Origin: Candidatus Neomarinimicrobiota bacterium
Lineage (GTDB): Bacteria > Fidelibacterota > UBA2242 > B5-G15
NCBI GenBank assembly: GCA_017656425.1
Contig: JACDNV010000004.1
Span: forward strand, 1-64,000
Direction: 5' to 3'
DNA: 64,000 bases
Shown here: in pieces, positions 17,991 to 26,900 of the stretch
Layout: each line of letters opens with the position of its first letter
Position numbering within the stretch: position 1 is the stretch's first letter
Position numbers and translations under genes: made by a program
The notes under the pieces: generated by a model
What the model was told of the DNA's origin: nothing
The model's database searches: none
Seen by the model: only the letters and a program-made list of their open reading frames with translations

Positions 17991-18328
17991 TTTCTAAATT
18001 CCTTATTCAATAATAATATAAGAACAAAACTATCGAATTAAATTAACATTCCAATCAATAATAAACAAAGAATCCTCTAAAATCATAGATTAAATCGAAA
18101 ATTACTGGTACTAAAATCATCCCTAAATCTTTACCGTGAAAACCCGAAAAATATCTCTAAAGATAAAAAAATAAGATACATTTAAATCTCTTAAATATAC
18201 AGGATTCATAAAAGGGTAACGACACTAATTATGGTTAATTAAAGATATTATCAATGAAATAATAACGGATAATCTTTTGCTTAATCTGCATTTTACCTTT
18301 GAACAATCTCAAAAAATGAATAATAAGT
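17991..18328. other. Intergenic region
   Basis: AT-rich spacer between the symporter stop and the permease start, both on the minus strand. It should contain the permease promoter. I see no gene, hairpin or repeat worth naming. Confidence 0.5.
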
Positions 18329-20032
18329 TTATTTTATATCAGGGAAAAATTTCAATATGACTTCCTTTTCAGGTGGTTTCGTCAGATTTGTAACGGTTAC
18401 AAGCGCACCAACAGAAACCAATAGTGATATATAAATACCTGGTATACCCCATGGATCTCCATTTTTCATAATCGATGGGAATAATGTCGGGATAACAAAT
18501 TCTAGAGAAAGACTTGTGGCAGCACCTGCAATAATTGAAGCAAGTCCACCGGCTTTAGTTGCTCTTTTCCAAGACAGAGCAGCTATCAAAGCTGGTGTTA
18601 TAGTCACTCCATACATTGTATATGCTACGTATGCGTATCGCAAAACACTGATACTTGATCCCCTTACAGTAGGAATGAAAATCATTAAAAAGGCACAAAC
18701 ACCTAATATTACAACAAATGTCTTTTGTAAAGCCACCATTGTTGAATGACTAGCTTTTGGATTTATAAATCTCTGATATATGTCTCTCATTATATTTGTG
18801 GTGGGCGAGAGTAAGTAGTTCATACCCGTAGAAATCACTACAGCACATGCTGCACCCCACAGCAGTAACCCGGCGATTAAACCAATTACAGACATGCTTG
18901 ATATATCTTTGGCTGCCTTTAATACAATAGAAGCAGGGTCAACTCCAGCTTTAAAATTAAGAAACTCATCTTCAGTAAAGTTTTTTGAAAGTGAACAGTC
19001 TATTCTTTCTATTAATGCTTCATACTGATTTTTCTTTAATACTCCCATTTGATAATCTTTTAATGCTAATTCATTCGCTCTGGATAATATCTCACCAGTT
19101 CTGATCTTTTTTTCAATAACTTCATGCTTTAGCCGATTTATAATTTCAAATTCCTTTATATCTACCCAGTGAGCTGAAGCCGCATATATTGCAATCGCTA
19201 CAACAATTACTTCGACTAAAATAGTACCGACAATCCAGAGAGCAACAGCTTGCTTTGCTTCCCTCGGAGATCGTGCACTATAGAATTTTTGATACATGGA
19301 TTGTATTCCCAAAAGCAAAGTTAAAGTTGCAAGGAAGTAACCACCAGCTTTTACAGCCGGATATCTCCCAAAGTCAGGAGAGAAAACCATCATATGTCCA
19401 GCTGGTAGGTGCTGAGCCGGAGCATGAAATCCTCCAGAAAATAATACAACAAGTGGAACTGCTATACAGCATGCAAGCAATATAATAATCCCATTCGGTA
19501 AATCCGTATGAGCTACAGCTACCATTCCTCCAAGAGCTGTGAAAAGGATAACAAAAATTGCCGCAAGGGTTTGACCAACTTCCACTGATACTTTACCTTC
19601 AGTTACAACATTCAAAATCAAACCCCCAGCCCTGAATTGATAAGAGACAATTGTTGTAAAAGCTATTATTATCATTATTGCACCAATTACTCTCGCAGCT
19701 TTTCCATATCTTTCCTCAAGAATATCACCGATCGTATACTGTCCAAAAGTCCTTATTTTTCCTGCCAGAAAATAAATCACTAAAATGCCAAACCAGGCTC
19801 CCGCTGGCATCCAGAGACTCGACCAACCTGCCTTTGCAGCATATTCAGCTCCTGCTATAAAAGTACCCGAACCAATCCATGTGCATATCAATGTAAATAC
19901 CATTATTTTAATATTAAGTTTTCTGCCTGCAACCATAAAATCATCCTGGGTCTTTACCTTCTTGCTGCGGTAAAAATTAAATCCAGTAAGTATTAAGAAG
20001 TATAAAAGTATTACATATAGGTACCAGCTCAT
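18329..20032 (-). CDS. Sodium:solute symporter (SSS family) with a hydrophilic insertion
   Basis: The 567-residue protein has the SSS fold: an N-terminal YRSKKVKTQDDFMVAGRKL motif, TWIGSGTFIAGAEYA, the TIGDILEERYG loop and LGIQSMYQKFYSARS. It should import an organic solute with sodium. Between two membrane segments, roughly residues 288-365, lies a charged stretch of about 75 residues (DIKEFEIINRLKHEVIEK to FTEDEFLNFKAG) that ordinary SSS proteins of about 490 residues lack. It is probably an extramembranous helical domain. The AGGAG ribosome binding site lies 15 bp after the M24 peptidase stop, so peptidase and symporter are co-expressed. A peptide- or amino-acid-type substrate is a guess from that pairing. 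Confidence 0.9.
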   Translation of the reverse strand: MSWYLYVILLYFLILTGFNFYRSKKVKTQDDFMVAGRKLNIKIMVFTLICTWIGSGTFIAGAEYAAKAGWSSLWMPAGAWFGILVIYFLAGKIRTFGQYTIGDILEERYGKAARVIGAIMIIIAFTTIVSYQFRAGGLILNVVTEGKVSVEVGQTLAAIFVILFTALGGMVAVAHTDLPNGIIILLACCIAVPLVVLFSGGFHAPAQHLPAGHMMVFSPDFGRYPAVKAGGYFLATLTLLLGIQSMYQKFYSARSPREAKQAVALWIVGTILVEVIVVAIAIYAASAHWVDIKEFEIINRLKHEVIEKKIRTGEILSRANELALKDYQMGVLKKNQYEALIERIDCSLSKNFTEDEFLNFKAGVDPASIVLKAAKDISSMSVIGLIAGLLLWGAACAVVISTGMNYLLSPTTNIMRDIYQRFINPKASHSTMVALQKTFVVILGVCAFLMIFIPTVRGSSISVLRYAYVAYTMYGVTITPALIAALSWKRATKAGGLASIIAGAATSLSLEFVIPTLFPSIMKNGDPWGIPGIYISLLVSVGALVTVTNLTKPPEKEVILKFFPDIK

Positions 20033-20047
20033 ATCTACTCCTAAACA

Positions 20048-21226
20048 CTAAATTAAAACCAACTCTTTTTGGATTTCTCCAACGATCACCACTTCCCTAT
20101 TTTTATCTACATACACATCTATCTCTGTCCTAACGCCAAGTTCACCAGGGATATAAATTCCAGGCTCAATAGAAAAACAAAGTCCTGGTAAAATTTCCCT
20201 ATCATCTTTGGTTTCAAAATTATCAATATTGACTCCATTCCCATGAACCTCTGTTCCTATCGAATGCCCTGTTCTATGTATAAAGTATTCACCATATCCT
20301 GCATCTTTTATAATTTCCCTCGCTACATCATCAACTTCATAACCGAATAATTTTTTATTTTTCTCTAACCTATTTTTGATAAAACCAATAGCTTCATCTC
20401 TAGCTTTACATACCAGTCTAAATACTTCCACATATTTTTCAGGTGGATTATCCCCCACAAAGCCACACCAGGTTATATCGTAGTAAATCGATCCTGGCTC
20501 ATCCAGCCTTGCCCATAAATCAATCAAAATCCTATCTCCATATTTAATTATATATGAATTTTCAGGTGTTGGTGAAAAATGGGGATCAGATGGATGTTCA
20601 TTAACACCAACAATTGGATGATCTCCATCATCCGTCAAGCCTTCCTCTTCAAATCTTTTTACAATAAACATTTGAATGTCAAATTCTGATATGCTTTTTC
20701 CTTTTTTTAAATTCTCTCCAATAAAACAAAATGCTTCGTCTTTTATTTTTTGTATTTTCTCTCCTGCCTGCTTATGTGTTTTAAAGGCTTCTTCATCTAT
20801 AATTGCTTCAAATGATTGGACTAAATTTGCCGATGAAACTATCTTTACTCCCAAAGACCTCACCAATTCTATAATCCCACCATCAACAACTGATATATAC
20901 GGAATATTATTCATAGGTGAATATTGCATAGCAATTTTCTTATACCCTTTCAAAATATCCTTTAGATTTTCTCTCAATTCTGACCATGTACGGTAAACAA
21001 ACTTATCACCGGGTAGGCTATCAAGCTTTGTTGATTCTACCCCGGAGACGAGCTTTTTCGGGTTCCCACTTTTTGGAATAAAATAGAACCATCTCCTCGT
21101 AGTAAAAGATTTTGGATTAAGACCAAGGATTTTATAACTGATTATATCTCTATTATGAAAATCATAAAAAAGCCATCCATCAATTCCTGATTTCAAAATT
21201 TCTCGTTGAACTTTTTCTATATTCAT
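20048..21226 (-). CDS. M24 family metallopeptidase (Xaa-Pro aminopeptidase-like)
   Basis: The 392-residue protein has the creatinase-like N-terminal domain and the pita-bread M24 catalytic domain. The five dinuclear metal ligands are visible in order: Asp in LIDLWARL, Asp in YYDITWCG, His in HRTGHSIG, Glu in FSIEPGIY and Glu in VRTEIDVY. Such enzymes remove N-terminal residues before proline, usually in the cytoplasm; no signal peptide is present. A GGAGG ribosome binding site sits in the 15-bp gap after the small membrane-protein gene, and the symporter follows after another 15 bp. The arrangement suggests uptake and breakdown of proline-containing peptides or related compounds, which is inference. 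Confidence 0.9.
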   Translation of the reverse strand: MNIEKVQREILKSGIDGWLFYDFHNRDIISYKILGLNPKSFTTRRWFYFIPKSGNPKKLVSGVESTKLDSLPGDKFVYRTWSELRENLKDILKGYKKIAMQYSPMNNIPYISVVDGGIIELVRSLGVKIVSSANLVQSFEAIIDEEAFKTHKQAGEKIQKIKDEAFCFIGENLKKGKSISEFDIQMFIVKRFEEEGLTDDGDHPIVGVNEHPSDPHFSPTPENSYIIKYGDRILIDLWARLDEPGSIYYDITWCGFVGDNPPEKYVEVFRLVCKARDEAIGFIKNRLEKNKKLFGYEVDDVAREIIKDAGYGEYFIHRTGHSIGTEVHGNGVNIDNFETKDDREILPGLCFSIEPGIYIPGELGVRTEIDVYVDKNREVVIVGEIQKELVLI

Positions 21227-21241
21227 AAATGACCTCCGGTT

Positions 21242-21397
21242 TTACCTCAATTTTTGTTCATGCTTTACTGGATATTTTCCCTCCTTGATACTCTCAAAAA
21301 CTTTTCTGAAATATAAAAAATACAAAATTGCAATAACCATAATTAACAATAATAACCTTAAAAGTCTGAAAGCTTTACTCTTTGCCCGTCGCTTCAT
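21242..21397 (-). CDS. Small single-span membrane protein, 51 residues
   Basis: A short frame from ATG 21395-21397 encodes a very basic start (MKRRAKSKAFRLLR), one membrane helix (about LLLLIMVIAILYFLYF) and a short charged tail ending KHEQKLR. The positive-inside rule puts the N-terminus in the cytoplasm. It ends 15 bp before the M24 peptidase start, with that gene's GGAGG site in the gap, so the three genes read as one unit. The size and position suggest an accessory subunit of the symporter or a membrane tether, but I recognise no family. Its own ribosome binding site (CTGGA) is weak. Confidence 0.5.
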   Translation of the reverse strand: MKRRAKSKAFRLLRLLLLIMVIAILYFLYFRKVFESIKEGKYPVKHEQKLR

Positions 21398-21643
21398 TTG
21401 TCCAGAGATATATTAAGCATTTTTAAAAATTTTACAATTAAAATTTTTTAGGATACTCTTTTATCTACAGTAATACCTATACTTTCACTTTCAAAGTTTA
21501 AACGTTAAAAATTAATAGTGACAATTCATTGTGACTCAAATGATCTATTTATGTGTTAATCAAATGGCTAAAATAGTTAAATAAAAAGGAGTACCCCGAT
21601 TTTTGAGTAAATGGGATAAAGAAAATATCTTTCTTACTTTTTC

Positions 21644-22086
21644 TGACTTTTGTAAATACCTCCTGTAAGTTATGTTTAACCGTTTAACAAACGAAGGTAT
21701 TTGCCATAAAAATAGAGAAAGCCATCATCGAGAAACTGGAAAAGTATCTGGAAACTGCCAAAACTATAAATGATTTGCTTGATAAAAATGGCGTCATCTC
21801 TCAAAAGAGATCCTTCGGAAATCCGTAGGATCCCTATTCGGGAAAAGCTTATCGAACACTTAACTATAGCAACTGTTACAGAGAGTTTCACAAGGTCACC
21901 AAAACTAAAACCATTTTCCAAACCGACACAGCACTAAAAAATACTTTATCTGGCTTATTTATGCGTCTCAAAGAAATAGATAACAACCATCAGAGACTGG
22001 ACAAAATTATTGCTCAATTGGCTATCTATTTCAAAGGAAGGTTAAACCTAAAATTCTAATGGAAATAGGTATTTACACAAAAAATT
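21644..22086 (+). mobile_element. Internally deleted IS256-family (mutator-type) element
   Basis: Inverted ends flank the relic: TTTTGTAAATACC (21648-21660) and GGTATTTACACAAAA (22068-22082), which match apart from a 2-base gap. Inside, 21703-21825 encodes an N-terminal transposase-like piece (EKAIIEKLEKYLE, INDLLDKNG). From 21838 to 22059 a second frame gives the transposase C-terminus: YREFHKVTKTKTIFQTDTAL, MRLKEIDNN and IIAQLAIYFKGRL. These correspond to the RKVTKTKxxFPTD and QLAIxFEGRL segments of IS256-type transposases. The catalytic middle is missing. The element cannot move on its own but could be mobilised through its ends. Confidence 0.75.
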
Positions 22087-22097
22087 AAACAGTATCT

Positions 22098-22140
22098 TCT
22101 CTGATAACTATGAAAAAATTTAATGTTATACAAAATTCTT
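22098..22140 (+). repeat. Copy 1 of a dispersed segment starting TCTCTGATAACTATGA
   Basis: Shares TCTCTGATAACTATGA, then TTTAATGTTAT and CA-AATT, with 24223-24262 in the same orientation. The TTATACAAAATTCTT end resembles IS256-family termini (TTTACACAAAATTCTT type), so it is probably a transposon end left beside each relic. Confidence 0.6.
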
Positions 22141-22335
22141 CGGGTAAATCCATACAGAGAGTTATCTTCTTCAATTATCTTTATCAAAGATGTCCAATTC
22201 CTTTTTACTATTCTTCTCAACCCTATAAATCTCTTATCTCTTATTCTCTCAATCTTTCTTATCTCTATCAATTCTACCAACCTCCTTAATTGTATACCAT
22301 GTGCATGAACTTTCCCGTTACAAACAATTTTTGAC

Positions 22336-22364
22336 TTGACTCAAATATATTACTTGGCTATATT
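22336..22364 (+). promoter_or_regulatory. Sigma70-type promoter for the lipoprotein gene
   Basis: TTGACT (22336-22341), a 17-bp spacer and TATATT (22359-22364) lie about 100 bp before the lipoprotein start and predict a leader of roughly 95 bases. It has the same layout as the promoter at 11393. Confidence 0.5.
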
Positions 22365-22465
22365 ATAGTAATAAATTTAGATATATGATTAAGTAGAAGG
22401 ATTTTAACAATCATTTTTTTATTCTATTGGATATAATATCAACTTTTTAAAATAAGAGGTTGTAT

Positions 22466-23722
22466 ATGAATGAAAAACAAATTATTGTTAAAATTATTAT
22501 TGCTCAAATTTTAATAGCACTTGTGAGTTGCAATAAACAACCCTTACTTAATAATGTGGATAAATCGCGAACTAAAGTAATTTCAGGTTTTGTACAAAAG
22601 GGGCCTTTTATAAAAGGATCTTCAGTGACAATACAAGTATTGGATGAACATTTGAATCCTATTGGAAAAACTTACAATACTCAAATCTTAAATTCAGTAG
22701 GGGAATTTTGTATCGTAACAAATACTGAAGATACTTTATTTGAATTTATCGCTAGTGGATACTATTTCAATGAATTAAAAAATTCTCTATCAAATAATGA
22801 ACTAACATTAAGAGCAATTGTTAAGGTAATTGAAGATACAACTATTAATATAAATACTTTAACGTATATGATAACTGAACGCATGAGATATTTAATTGAT
22901 CATGAAAGTTATACATTTGAAGATGCAAAGAAGAAAGCAGAAAGAGAGCTATTAGAGAATTTCAATATTCCTGTTGATAGTATTGATTTTCCAGATGGAT
23001 TTGAAAAGTTAGACATTACGAAATCAAATGAAGGTAATGCTGTTCTCCTTGCTATTTCTTGTACTCTGCTTGGCAATAGAACAACCGCTGAATTCATACA
23101 AATTATGGCAAATATTTTATCAGATATACGAGAAGATGGTTTAATCGATAGCTCACAAATTTTGGATGAAATTAGAGAGGATGGAAAATTAATTAATTTT
23201 TTTAAAGCCAAATATAATTTAAAAACATATTATGACTCTTTAAAGATAGATGCTTACATACCCGATTTTGAAAAATATTGTGATAATGATGGAGATGGTA
23301 TTTTGAACTATGAAGATAATGATTATGATATATTTAAAAATTTAACTAAGACAGATAAAAATGGTATTATTAAATCTATTGACGAAAATGATTGGGGCTA
23401 TAATGGAGAATATGAAGTTGGAGATACAATAAATTTAACTTTATTAAGTAATTTTCATTCTTCGGAAAAATGTACAGTACTACCACCATTTCCTAATCCT
23501 ATAAACAAAAAGAATACTTTAAATTTTTATTTTAATTTACCTATGCAAAATTATCTCAAATTTTACTTTATTAATGAAAAAGGAGATACAATGAAACTAA
23601 TAAATTCATATATGATGATGGGTTCTTATCATTTACCTATAACAATTGAACAAGTTGGTTATTACGAAGCATATTTTATTTTTGGTAACTATACTATTAA
23701 AGGTACAGTATTAGTGAATTAG
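22466..23722 (+). CDS. Lipoprotein with a calcium-loop-like motif and sorting-domain-like C-terminus
   Basis: The 418-residue protein begins with a lipoprotein signal peptide whose lipobox ends in LVSC. A short beta domain follows (ISGFVQKGPFIKGSSVTI...GEFCIVT), which looks carboxypeptidase-regulatory-like, and then a helical middle. An acidic loop DNDGDGILNYEDND (about 272-285) resembles thrombospondin type 3 or EF-hand-like calcium sites. The end (PPFPNPINKKNTLNFYFNLP onward) looks like FlgD or secretion-sorting Ig-like domains. I start at ATG 22466 with an AGAGG site; a TTG two codons earlier is less likely. I do not recognise the family. It is very AT-rich and lies between two same-direction IS256-family relics, which suggests acquisition by transposition. 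Confidence 0.75.
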   Translation: MNEKQIIVKIIIAQILIALVSCNKQPLLNNVDKSRTKVISGFVQKGPFIKGSSVTIQVLDEHLNPIGKTYNTQILNSVGEFCIVTNTEDTLFEFIASGYYFNELKNSLSNNELTLRAIVKVIEDTTININTLTYMITERMRYLIDHESYTFEDAKKKAERELLENFNIPVDSIDFPDGFEKLDITKSNEGNAVLLAISCTLLGNRTTAEFIQIMANILSDIREDGLIDSSQILDEIREDGKLINFFKAKYNLKTYYDSLKIDAYIPDFEKYCDNDGDGILNYEDNDYDIFKNLTKTDKNGIIKSIDENDWGYNGEYEVGDTINLTLLSNFHSSEKCTVLPPFPNPINKKNTLNFYFNLPMQNYLKFYFINEKGDTMKLINSYMMMGSYHLPITIEQVGYYEAYFIFGNYTIKGTVLVN

Positions 23723-23759
23723 ACATAAAATTCCAAAAGTTAAATTTGGCAATACCTTT

Positions 23760-24262
23760 AGACTATCACTATTACTGAAGAGATAGAAGAGATTGAATAA
23801 GGATTATTAAGAATTTTTATAAGCTAAGTTGACAAATGGATATACAAAGTCAAAAATAGCTAAAACATTAAAGAGTTTATGGTTAGTATCTAGTTAAGGC
23901 TCTATAGAGGATGTTAAAGAACTATTATATTAAAAAAGGATAATGAAAATATAGGATTCTGGAAGAAGGTATTTCAGGATTTAATAAGCAGAGAATTAAG
24001 TAAAATATTTGTTTTTTTAATGGATAATTTTTATGGTCTTGAAAAACTTTTAAGGAAATTCTTCTCACTATAAGATCATCAGTTATATTTTTTTATATTT
24101 ATCAAGAATCTTAAGGACAATCTATCTAAAAATAGTTGGATTCATAATCTTTTGGTCGACTAAACCTCTTCCTATTCCCAAAAGCAAAGCCTATGAACTT
24201 AAACAAATTTTCTTTATGAAGATCTCTGATAACTATGATAAATTTTAATGTTATGCACAATT
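23760..24262 (+). mobile_element. Second IS256-family (mutator-type) transposase relic
   Basis: Broken frames on the plus strand give transposase pieces in the right order. First comes AKLTNGYTKSKIAKTLKSLW (about 23822-23881), like the LYxxGxSTRxIAxTLKxLYG helix. Then NENIGFWKKVFQDLISREL, FVFLMDNFYGLEKLLRKFF and DHQLYFFIFIKNLKDNL (about 23945-24130), like the catalytic-core xFWxxxLxDLxxRG, DGxxGL and DHQxCxxHxxRN segments. Stops and frameshifts occur throughout, and the first metal-binding region is missing. Together with the other relic at 21644 it accounts for most of an IS256 transposase. Confidence 0.7.
24223..24262 (+). repeat. Copy 2 of the dispersed segment starting TCTCTGATAACTATGA
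   Basis: Second copy of the segment at 22098-22140 in the same orientation, at the downstream end of the second transposase relic. The remaining bases to the gpmI start (24263-24448) are AT-rich with no gene. Confidence 0.6.
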
Positions 24263-24448
24263 TTTTAGGCAACTTTTAAATTCTAAATTTGCAATTTTCC
24301 CTCACAACTACTTCAAATTTACTTCAAGTTTTCTTCTTCCCTTATTCATCATATCTTCATCAGTATCATCAATTTTATTTATTATGTATAAAATTTTAAT
24401 TAGATTTAGCGATAATTTTTTTATGACATTAAGAAAAAGAGGTAGAAT

Positions 24449-26002
24449 ATGAGACCTGTGGTTGTAATAGTAAGAGATGGATGGGGTTACAATGAAAATC
24501 CTGAAGGAAATGCTGTAATGGCTGCTAACACTCCAAATATTGACTACTACAAAGAAAATTATCCATGGACTTTACTGGAATGCTCTGGAGAAGCAGTAGG
24601 TTTACCAGCAGGATACCAGGGCTCAAGTGAGGTAGGACATCTTAATATGGGCGCAGGTAGGATTGTGATTCAGGAATTAAAGAGAATTGATGATGGACTA
24701 AGAGATGGCTCATTTTTCAACTCGCCAAAATGGAAAGAAGTAATTGGAAACTGGAAAAAGAACGAATCAAGATTGCATTTATTTGGACTACTTCAAGATG
24801 AAGGGGTGCATGCACATCAGGAACATCTTTTTAAAATAATGGAGAGGGCAAGAAAAGAATATCCGGAAGGAGAAATAATAATTCATCCATTTCTCGATGG
24901 AAGAGATACACCACCAAGAAGCTGTCTTGAATATATTGCAAAACTAAACAAAGTTATGGAAAAAGTTGGAAATGTCAGAATTGGATCCATCATGGGCAGA
25001 TACTACGCTATGGATAGATCAAGAAACTGGAAGCTTACAGACATTGCTTTTCGTTGTATAGTTGACGCTGAGGGAAGACATGCAAATTCAGCCGAGGAAG
25101 CAGTAAAGGAATCATATGAAAAAGATAAAACTCCCGATAATGTTGATATGTTTGATGAATATATACCACCTTATGTGATTGGAGATTATGATGGCGTTAA
25201 AGATGGTGATTCAATAATACATACCAACTATAGACAGGACAGAGCGATACAACTTTCAATGGCATTTGTAGAGCCAGACTATCCTGGAAATCTATCAAGA
25301 AGACCAAAGGTAACATATGTTGGATTAACAAGATACTACGACGAATTTAAAAATTATATTATTGAAGCTATGTCAAGCACTGGTGGCATGGAAAATATTC
25401 TGGGTGAGGTAATTTCAAACGCGGGATTAAGACAATTAAGAATATCCGAAACGCAAAAATTCAGACATGTTACAAGCTTTTTCAATGGCAAAAATACAAC
25501 ACCATTCCCACTTGAAGACCAGGTTGAAATAAAATCAAGATTTGACCCAGCCACATTTGCAAGCCACCCCGAAATGGAAGCATATAATGTAACGGATAAA
25601 TTACTGGAGATTTTAAAGGATAATTCTTATTCATTTATACTTGTTAATTATGCCAATGGTGATATGGTAGGTCATACTGGAGATTTTAATGCCGCAAAGA
25701 AGGCAATAGAGATTGTAGATGAAAATGTAGGTAGACTCGTCACCAGATTGCTCGAACTTGATGCCCATGTCTTAATTACTGCAGATCATGGTAACTCAGA
25801 ACAGATGATAGACTATGAAACTGGTATGGTAAAAACAAGCCACACAACGTTCCCTGTAGAGTGCATTTATGTATCTAATAACGCAAAAGGAAAAAAATTA
25901 AAGGACAGAGGTATACTATCAGATATAGCACCTACTGTGTTATACCTGTTAGGTCTTAAAATTCCTAAAGAAATGACTGCAGAAGTACTTATAGAAGATT
26001 AG
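24449..26002 (+). CDS. gpmI: 2,3-bisphosphoglycerate-independent phosphoglycerate mutase
   Basis: This 517-residue metalloenzyme interconverts 3- and 2-phosphoglycerate in glycolysis. Visible marks are Asp10 in VRDGWGYNE (metal ligand), catalytic Ser60 in SSEVGHLNMGAGR, the HIHPFLDGRDTPPRS-type substrate segment, NYRQDRA, ANGDMVGHTG and ITADHGNSEQM with the second metal site. Length is normal. An AGAGG site 7 bases before the ATG supports the start. It stands alone on the plus strand and ends 2 bp from the stop of the convergent macro-domain gene. Confidence 0.97.
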   Translation: MRPVVVIVRDGWGYNENPEGNAVMAANTPNIDYYKENYPWTLLECSGEAVGLPAGYQGSSEVGHLNMGAGRIVIQELKRIDDGLRDGSFFNSPKWKEVIGNWKKNESRLHLFGLLQDEGVHAHQEHLFKIMERARKEYPEGEIIIHPFLDGRDTPPRSCLEYIAKLNKVMEKVGNVRIGSIMGRYYAMDRSRNWKLTDIAFRCIVDAEGRHANSAEEAVKESYEKDKTPDNVDMFDEYIPPYVIGDYDGVKDGDSIIHTNYRQDRAIQLSMAFVEPDYPGNLSRRPKVTYVGLTRYYDEFKNYIIEAMSSTGGMENILGEVISNAGLRQLRISETQKFRHVTSFFNGKNTTPFPLEDQVEIKSRFDPATFASHPEMEAYNVTDKLLEILKDNSYSFILVNYANGDMVGHTGDFNAAKKAIEIVDENVGRLVTRLLELDAHVLITADHGNSEQMIDYETGMVKTSHTTFPVECIYVSNNAKGKKLKDRGILSDIAPTVLYLLGLKIPKEMTAEVLIED

Positions 26003-26004
26003 TT

Positions 26005-26547
26005 TCAGATTAAACCTTTTTCTTTAAGCTTACGTCTATAAATTTCAGCATTTTCACCTATTACAACAAAGTGCACCATATCAGGCACATTATTTTCTTT
26101 TAGAAAGTTAACAATCTCACTAATAGCAATTTCAGCAGCTTCTTCTAATGGATAACCATAAGCTCCAGTGCTTATTGCGGGGAAAGAAATCGATTTCAGA
26201 CCCTTTTCTTTTGCCAGTTTGAGACAATTTCTATAACACTTAGCCAGAAGTTCGGCTTCATTATTGTATCCGCCCCCATAAATAGGACCTACAGTATGAA
26301 TAACATATATTGCCTTTAAATTGTAACCATTAGTTAGGACAGCTTCTCCTGTTGGTAATCCATTTGGGAATAGTTCTCGCCTTATTTTTTTACATTCTTC
26401 AAGCAACTTTGGTCCTGCTGCCCTATGGATAGCTCCGTCTACACCCCCGCCTCCCATCAAAGAACTATTAGCAGCATTAACAATGGCATCAACATTTTCT
26501 TTTGTTATATCACCCTCGACTAAAATTATTCTTCCCTTTACTTCCAT
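26005..26547 (-). CDS. Macro domain protein (O-acetyl-ADP-ribose deacetylase-like)
   Basis: The 180-residue single-domain protein matches YmdB/MacroD-type macro domains. Marks are GDITKENVDAIVNAANSSL, the catalytic-loop GGGGVDGAIHRAAG, IHTVGPIYGGG and SFPAISTGAYGYP. Such proteins bind ADP-ribose and hydrolyse O-acetyl-ADP-ribose or mono-ADP-ribosylated residues in the cytoplasm. I begin at ATG 26545-26547 because GTGGAGGT lies 5 bases upstream; the GTG inside that sequence would give a spurious four-residue extension. It is a single gene convergent with gpmI. Confidence 0.95.
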   Translation of the reverse strand: MEVKGRIILVEGDITKENVDAIVNAANSSLMGGGGVDGAIHRAAGPKLLEECKKIRRELFPNGLPTGEAVLTNGYNLKAIYVIHTVGPIYGGGYNNEAELLAKCYRNCLKLAKEKGLKSISFPAISTGAYGYPLEEAAEIAISEIVNFLKENNVPDMVHFVVIGENAEIYRRKLKEKGLI

Positions 26548-26900
26548 GGGAACCTCCACAAATTAGTTTCAATTGTGCTATATAATATTCATACAATAAC
26601 TTTCAATAATTTTAATCTTAATACAAATTTATCCTCACTCGTTTAATATAATAAGAACACAGCCTCATTTTCATATTTAAATATGTTATTCCATATTTAA
26701 TATTGGGAAAATTTTTAATAATTTTCAACCGATTCAGATCAGAAATTTAGCAATGCCAATATTCTCAATATGTCTTTGTTTAAGATTGATTACTGAGAAA
26801 TAAAGGAAAACGAATTATATGGGCAAAGAAAATTATGATAAGGAAATTGTTACACATCTCATTTTTAGGTTCTTGGTTATGTAGAAAAATTAGGGATGGT
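26548..26900. other. Intergenic region
   Basis: About 350 bp of AT-rich DNA between the apbE end and the macro gene start, both minus strand. It must hold the macro gene promoter and the end of the long rnf transcript. I see no gene or clear hairpin. Confidence 0.5.

Noticed and set aside
22056-22280. Minus-strand open frame of 74 codons across the IS end
   Set aside because: It reads through the transposon terminus and repeat, has no ribosome binding site and matches no family I know.
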